Made by a program: the position numbers and the translations under genes | In this document: positions 5,962 to 9,603 of the stretch, piece by piece | Numbering within the stretch: the first letter of the stretch is position 1 | Layout: each line of letters opens with the position of its first letter | Assembly (NCBI GenBank): GCA_003164075.1 | Contig: PLRZ01000700.1 | Coordinates: 1-9,603 of the forward strand | Reading direction: 5' to 3' | DNA: 9,603 nucleotides | Source of the DNA: Bryobacterales bacterium | GTDB taxonomy: Bacteria; Acidobacteriota; Terriglobia; Bryobacterales; Bryobacteraceae | The notes under the pieces: generated by a model | Database searches by the model: none | What the model saw: the letters and a program-made list of their open reading frames with translations, nothing else | Told to the model about the DNA's origin: nothing

Positions 5962-7424
5962 CGCAATACCGGTTTGCGCGCGGCCAGCACTTCATCCACA
6001 CGGCTGGTCCGCGTCCCGTGCGGCGCGGTTTTGACCAACTGCGGATCGCTCTCCACTTCTTTGGCGATGGAGATCATGGCGGCGATGAACTGGTCGATCT
6101 CCTGCTTGCTCTCGGTCTCGGTGGGCTCAATCATGAGCGCCCCGTGGACAATCAGCGGGAAGCTCACGGTGTACGGATGGAAACCGTAATCGATGAGGCG
6201 CTTGGCGATGTCGCCGGTGCGTACGCCGAGCTTGGCCTGGCGCGCGTCGCTGAAGACCACTTCGTGCATGTTGGGCTGCGAGTAGGGCAGGTCGAAATAG
6301 GGCTCGAGCTGTTTGCGGATGTAGACCGCGTTGAGCACCGCGTCGACGGTGGCATTGCGCAGGCCCGGACCGCCATGCGCCAGGACGTAGGCCAGCGCGC
6401 GCACCAGCACTCCGAAATTCCCGTAGAATGCCTTCACCCGTCCGATGGTGTGCTTGCGCTTATAATCGAAGGCCCATTTCTTGCCGGCGCGGCGCAGGCG
6501 CGGAGTGGGCAGGAAGGGCTCCAGAATCTTCTTCACGGCCACCGGACCGGCGCCCGGACCGCCTCCGCCGTGGGGCGTGGAGAAGGTCTTGTGCAGATTG
6601 AGGTGCATCACGTCGACGCCGAAATCGCCGGGCCGCGCGATACCCACCAGCGCGTTCATGTTGGCGCCGTCCATGTAGAGCATGGCGCCTTTCTTATGCA
6701 GAATCTCGGCGGCCTGCGCGATGTTCTCTTCGAACACCCCCAGCGTATTGGGGTTGGTGACCATGAGGGCGGCCACGTCTTCGGTGACGAGCTGTTCCAG
6801 GGCGCCCACGTCCAGCACGCCTGTTGCGCTCGACTTGATATTCTCCACGGCGTACCCGGCGATGGCGGCGGTAGCGGGGTTGGTGCCGTGGGCGGAATCG
6901 GGAATGAGGATTTTCTTGCGCGGATTGCCGCGCTTTTGGAGCAGCGCGCGGATCAGCAGGATGCCGGTGAGTTCGCCATGCGCGCCTGCCGCGGGCTGCA
7001 GCGTGACGGCGTCCATGCCGGTGATTTCGGCCAGAGCGGCCTCCACCCGGGCCATCACTTCCATAGCGCCCTGCGCCAGCGATTCAGGCTGGTACGGATG
7101 CGCCCAGGCGAGGCCCTCAATGCGCGCCACCAGCTCATTGATCCGCGGATTGTACTTCATGGTGCAGGAGCCCAGCGGGTACATGCCGTAATCGATGGCG
7201 TAATTCCACGTGGAAAGGCGCGTGAAGTGGCGGATGGCTTCCACCTCGCTCACTTCCGGGAAGCCTTCGATGGCGGTGCGCACGTTGCCTGCGCCGAGAG
7301 CTTCGGCGGGATCCACGGCGGGGACGTCGAGCTCGGGAAGCTGGTAGGCCTTCTTGCCGGGCGAACTGCGCTCGAAGATCAGCCGCTCATTCTGCGAAAG
7401 GTGCGCGGTGACTTTGTCGATCAT
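5946..7424 (-). CDS. gcvPB: Glycine dehydrogenase (decarboxylating) subunit 2, P-protein beta half
   Basis: This 492-residue protein is the PLP-carrying half of the two-subunit glycine decarboxylase. With GcvPA it decarboxylates glycine and transfers the aminomethyl group to lipoyl-GcvH. The family marks are all present: [16 protein letters not shown] near 82-97, [11 protein letters not shown] at 144-154, [14 protein letters not shown] at 174-187, and [21 protein letters not shown] at 271-291, where Lys279 should form the Schiff base with PLP. Length is normal for the family. I chose the ATG at 7424 over the longer open frame reaching 7481. It gives [13 protein letters not shown], overlaps the gcvPA stop in an ATGA tetranucleotide, and follows GAGGTGG about 5 nt upstream; the 19 residues before it are shadow sequence. 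The 3' end overlaps the glycosyltransferase start by 16 bp. Confidence 0.97.
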   Translation of the reverse strand: MIDKVTAHLSQNERLIFERSSPGKKAYQLPELDVPAVDPAEALGAGNVRTAIEGFPEVSEVEAIRHFTRLSTWNYAIDYGMYPLGSCTMKYNPRINELVARIEGLAWAHPYQPESLAQGAMEVMARVEAALAEITGMDAVTLQPAAGAHGELTGILLIRALLQKRGNPRKKILIPDSAHGTNPATAAIAGYAVENIKSSATGVLDVGALEQLVTEDVAALMVTNPNTLGVFEENIAQAAEILHKKGAMLYMDGANMNALVGIARPGDFGVDVMHLNLHKTFSTPHGGGGPGAGPVAVKKILEPFLPTPRLRRAGKKWAFDYKRKHTIGRVKAFYGNFGVLVRALAYVLAHGGPGLRNATVDAVLNAVYIRKQLEPYFDLPYSQPNMHEVVFSDARQAKLGVRTGDIAKRLIDYGFHPYTVSFPLIVHGALMIEPTETESKQEIDQFIAAMISIAKEVESDPQLVKTAPHGTRTSRVDEVLAARKPVLRWKPA

Positions 7425-8734
7425 TGAGCCACCTCGGCGAGTAAGTCCATGTCGGAGCGTTTGGTCATTTCGGTGGCGCACAGCAGCACCGAGTCGGCCA
7501 GTTCGGGATAGAAGCGGCCCAGCGGCAGGCCGCCGATGATTTTCTTCTTCAGCAACTTCTTATTCAGTTCGTCGGGCGGCTTGCCGTCAATGCGGGCCAC
7601 GAACTCGTTGAAGAAGGCGCCGGTGAAGCGGGGCTTCACTTTGCCGGCCAGGTAGTGGGCCTTGGCCAGGTTCTGCAACGCCAGTTCGCGCAGCCCTTCC
7701 TTGCCGTAGACGGTCATGAAAACCGTGGCCATGAGGGCGATGAGCGCCTGGTTGGTGCAGATGTTGGAAGTGGCCTTCTCACGGCGGATATGCTGCTCGC
7801 GCGTGGCCAGCGTCAGGCAAAAAGCGCGGTTGCCGCGGGAATCCACCGATTGCCCCACCAGGCGGCCGGGCACCTGCCGGATGTACTTTTCCTTAGTGGC
7901 GATGATGCCGGCGTAGGGACCGCCATAGCTCGGCGAAATGGCGAAGGATTGCAGCTCGCCGGCCACGATATCGGCTTCGGCGGGCGGCTCCAGAAGACCC
8001 AGCGACACGGCTTCGGTGAAGATCACCACCAGCAGCGCGCCGCGCTTGTGGGCGATTTCCGCCGCGGCCTTCACCTGGTCCACGATGCCGAAAAAGTTGG
8101 GGGATTGCACGATGACGGCGGCCGTAAGGTCGTCCATCTTGCGCTCCAGGTCTTCCAGATCGATGGTGCCGGCTTCCGGCAGAAATCCGAATTCTTCCAC
8201 CGGCATGCCCTGGTTCTTGGCGTAGGTGCGCAGCACTTCGCGATACTCGGGATGCAGCGACCGCGCCACCAGCACGCGTCCCTTGCCGGTAGCGCGCACG
8301 GCCATCATGGCGGCTTCGGGAACGGCCGTGGAGCCGTCGTACATCGAGGCATTGGCCACGTCCATGCCGGTAAGCTGGCAGATCATGGTCTGGAATTCGA
8401 AGATGGTGGTGAGCGTGCCTTGCGAGATTTCGGCCTGGTAGGGCGTGTAGGAAGTGAGAAACTCGCCGCGCGAGACCACCGTATCCACTAAGACGGGGCG
8501 ATAGTGGTTATATACTCCGGCTCCCAGGAAAGACGCGTAGCCGTTGGCGTTTTCCGCCGCGCGGTCGCGAAAATACTGGACGATTTCGTATTCCGAAATG
8601 CCCGGCGCGAGCGCCAGGGGCCGCGGCAGGCGAACCGCCTCGGGTAAGTGCGCGAATAACTCTTCGGCCGACGACACGCCGCAGACGGCGAGCATCTGCT
8701 GGCGCTCGGAATCCGACTTCGGTAAGTAGCGCAA
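7421..8734 (-). CDS. gcvPA: Glycine dehydrogenase (decarboxylating) subunit 1, P-protein alpha half (TTG start)
   Basis: The 437-residue product is the alpha half of the split P-protein. It begins [15 protein letters not shown], the usual GcvPA N-terminus (MRY.P.......ML), and contains [43 protein letters not shown], the [18 protein letters not shown] loop and [14 protein letters not shown]. It lacks the PLP lysine, as expected, because that is in GcvPB. The start codon is TTG at 8734-8732, directly abutting the gcvH TAG with no spacer. The conserved MRYLP sequence starting exactly there makes it convincing, and no ATG is near. The upstream GGGGCGG is about 10 nt away, so initiation probably depends on ribosomes finishing gcvH. 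The end overlaps gcvPB by 4 bp. The split form argues against most Proteobacteria, which carry a single fused gcvP. Confidence 0.97.
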   Translation of the reverse strand: MRYLPKSDSERQQMLAVCGVSSAEELFAHLPEAVRLPRPLALAPGISEYEIVQYFRDRAAENANGYASFLGAGVYNHYRPVLVDTVVSRGEFLTSYTPYQAEISQGTLTTIFEFQTMICQLTGMDVANASMYDGSTAVPEAAMMAVRATGKGRVLVARSLHPEYREVLRTYAKNQGMPVEEFGFLPEAGTIDLEDLERKMDDLTAAVIVQSPNFFGIVDQVKAAAEIAHKRGALLVVIFTEAVSLGLLEPPAEADIVAGELQSFAISPSYGGPYAGIIATKEKYIRQVPGRLVGQSVDSRGNRAFCLTLATREQHIRREKATSNICTNQALIALMATVFMTVYGKEGLRELALQNLAKAHYLAGKVKPRFTGAFFNEFVARIDGKPPDELNKKLLKKKIIGGLPLGRFYPELADSVLLCATEMTKRSDMDLLAEVAQ

Positions 8735-9118
8735 CTACTTTTCCGCCCCTATATAAGTTTGATAGTCGGCGGCGCTCATGAGGCCCTCCACCTCGGCGGG
8801 GGCGCTGAGCGTGAGCTTCACCAGCCAGGCGGCCCCGTGCGGGTCGGTATTCAATATTTCGGGTTTATCGGCCAGCGCCGGGTTGACTTCGGCGATCTCG
8901 CCACTTACCGGGCAATAGACATCGGAAACCGCCTTGACGGATTCCACCGAGCCCAGCGACTTACCCTGCTCGATATGCGCGCCTACCTTCGGCAGATCCA
9001 CATAGACGATGTCGCCGAGTTCTTGCTGGGCGTGATCGGTGATACCGACCGTACCGGTGCCGCCCTCCACCAGGATCCACTCGTGTTCCTTGGTGTAACG
9101 ATAGTTTTCTGGATACAT
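8735..9118 (-). CDS. gcvH: Glycine cleavage system H protein (lipoyl carrier)
   Basis: The 127-residue lipoyl carrier shuttles the aminomethyl intermediate from GcvPA/PB to GcvT, then is reoxidised by the L-protein. It has the standard start YRYTKEHEW (6-14), VGITDHAQQELGDIVYVDLP (24-43), and the lipoylation site SVESVKAVSDVYCPVSGEI (57-75) with Lys62 as the modified lysine, then EVN at 77-79 and the C-terminal helix ending YIGAEK. Length is typical. The reading frame stays open upstream to about 9592, but that extension is only the shadow of gcvT. MYPENYRYT is the normal beginning and the ATG lies 2 bp after the gcvT stop. The ribosome binding site is weak, consistent with reinitiation from gcvT. 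Confidence 0.97.
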   Translation of the reverse strand: MYPENYRYTKEHEWILVEGGTGTVGITDHAQQELGDIVYVDLPKVGAHIEQGKSLGSVESVKAVSDVYCPVSGEIAEVNPALADKPEILNTDPHGAAWLVKLTLSAPAEVEGLMSAADYQTYIGAEK

Positions 9119-9120
9119 GT

Positions 9121-9603
9121 TTATTTGGCTCGTTTGTAGAACGGAGTTTCCACCGTGATCGCATCCACGGGTTGGTTGCGGACCATGACTTGGATGGTCT
9201 TGCCGATCTGCGCCCGGCCCACGGGCAGGTAGCACAGACCGATATTCTTGCATAATGTGGGCGAAGGCGAACCGCTGGTTACCCATCCGGCGGGTGCGCC
9301 ATCGATATACACTTCGTAGCCGTCGCGCCCAATGCCCCGGCCGCGCATTTCGAAGCCCACCAGGGTACGCTGCAAGCCGCTTTCCTTCTGTTTCAACAGC
9401 GCGTCGCGGCCCACGAAGTCGCCCTTGTCGAGTTTCACAATCCAGCCAAGGTCGGCTTCCAACGGAGAAATGGAGGCGTCGATCTCGTGGCCGTAGAGCG
9501 CCATTTTGGCCTCCAGCCGGAGGGTGTTTCGCGCGCCCAGTCCGCAGGGCTTGATGCCGAACTCCGCGCCCGCCAAAATGGCTTCGTTCCACAGGCGCTC
9601 GGC
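9121..9603 (-). CDS. gcvT: Aminomethyltransferase (glycine cleavage T protein), C-terminal part; 5' end outside the window
   Basis: The visible 160 residues are the C-terminal part of GcvT, which takes the methylene group from aminomethyl-lipoyl-GcvH, releases ammonia and makes 5,10-methylenetetrahydrofolate. Diagnostic segments are IKPCGLGARNTLRLEAKMAL, then YGHEIDASISPLEADLGW, DKGDFVGRDALL, and the C-terminal barrel with GRDGYEVYIDG, GWVTSGSPSPTL and IGLCYLPV. The frame is open to the last base of the window (first visible residues AERLWNEAIL), so the TTG at 9576 is internal, not a start. The stop TAA at 9123-9121 is 2 bp before gcvH. It is the first gene of the visible minus-strand cluster; its promoter and any glycine riboswitch would lie beyond the window. 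Confidence 0.96.
   Translation of the reverse strand, partial: AERLWNEAILAGAEFGIKPCGLGARNTLRLEAKMALYGHEIDASISPLEADLGWIVKLDKGDFVGRDALLKQKESGLQRTLVGFEMRGRGIGRDGYEVYIDGAPAGWVTSGSPSPTLCKNIGLCYLPVGRAQIGKTIQVMVRNQPVDAITVETPFYKRAK

Noticed and set aside
4889..6001. 370-residue minus-strand frame overlapping the glycosyltransferase in another frame
   Set aside because: Arg/Pro/Gly-rich out-of-frame reading. The 763-residue frame has membrane helices and family motifs and joins the operon neatly.
6018..7427. 469-residue plus-strand frame opposite gcvPB
   Set aside because: The opposite strand encodes an unmistakable gcvPB with its PLP-lysine motif; the His/Gly/Val-rich antisense product resembles nothing.
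7425..7481. 19-residue N-terminal extension of gcvPB
   Set aside because: The ATG at 7424 has a good ribosome binding site and the ATGA overlap, and starts the conserved family sequence; the extension is shadow of gcvPA.
9119..9592. N-terminal extension of gcvH (one open frame to 9592)
   Set aside because: The upstream part overlaps gcvT in another frame. The GcvH family begins at MYPENYRYT, and its ATG at 9118 lies 2 bp from the gcvT stop.
8959..9603. Glycine riboswitch for the gcv operon
   Set aside because: The window ends inside gcvT. No leader region is present, so nothing can be said.

Overview
The window is GC-rich, gene-dense bacterial chromosome. All but the first gene lie on the minus strand. 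The organism is most likely an acidobacterium of the Solibacter/Bryobacter type. That assignment is inference, resting on the two-subunit glycine decarboxylase, the high GC, a large GT39-type membrane protein with a long extracytoplasmic tail, and a dispersed-looking inverted repeat whose arms I associate from memory with that group. No rRNA, tRNA, CRISPR array or complete mobile element is visible.

Layout from left to right. (1) Bases 2-994, plus strand: the 3' part of an ATP-grasp carboxylate-amine/peptide ligase. It converges on (2) bases 1003-1164, minus strand: a 53-residue relic of the C-terminus of a RES-domain toxin, followed by about 110 bp of unassigned DNA. (3) Bases 1275-2975, minus: a cobalamin-binding radical SAM protein of unknown substrate. 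(4) Bases 2980-3300: non-coding, holding a ~143-bp imperfect inverted repeat (REPIN-like) and a perfect 9-bp GC-rich hairpin. (5) Bases 3301-9603, minus: one compact cluster, in transcription order gcvT (5' end outside the window), gcvH, gcvPA, gcvPB, a GT39-like glycosyltransferase and a YggX-type Fe(II)-trafficking protein.

The gcv genes encode three of the four parts of the glycine cleavage system. GcvPA/GcvPB decarboxylate glycine with PLP, GcvH carries the aminomethyl group on its lipoyl lysine, and GcvT passes the one-carbon unit to tetrahydrofolate. The L-protein is not here. Junctions are very tight: a 2-bp gap for T/H, 0 bp with a TTG start for H/PA, a 4-bp ATGA overlap for PA/PB, a 16-bp overlap for PB/GT, and 36 bp before yggX. 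A membrane glycosyltransferase is therefore apparently co-translated with a central-metabolism operon, which is the oddest piece of organisation here.

I see no clear new defence or multi-gene system. The points best worth following are the orphan B12-radical SAM protein, the glycosyltransferase with its uncharacterised C-terminal half, the decayed RES toxin and the repeat element.
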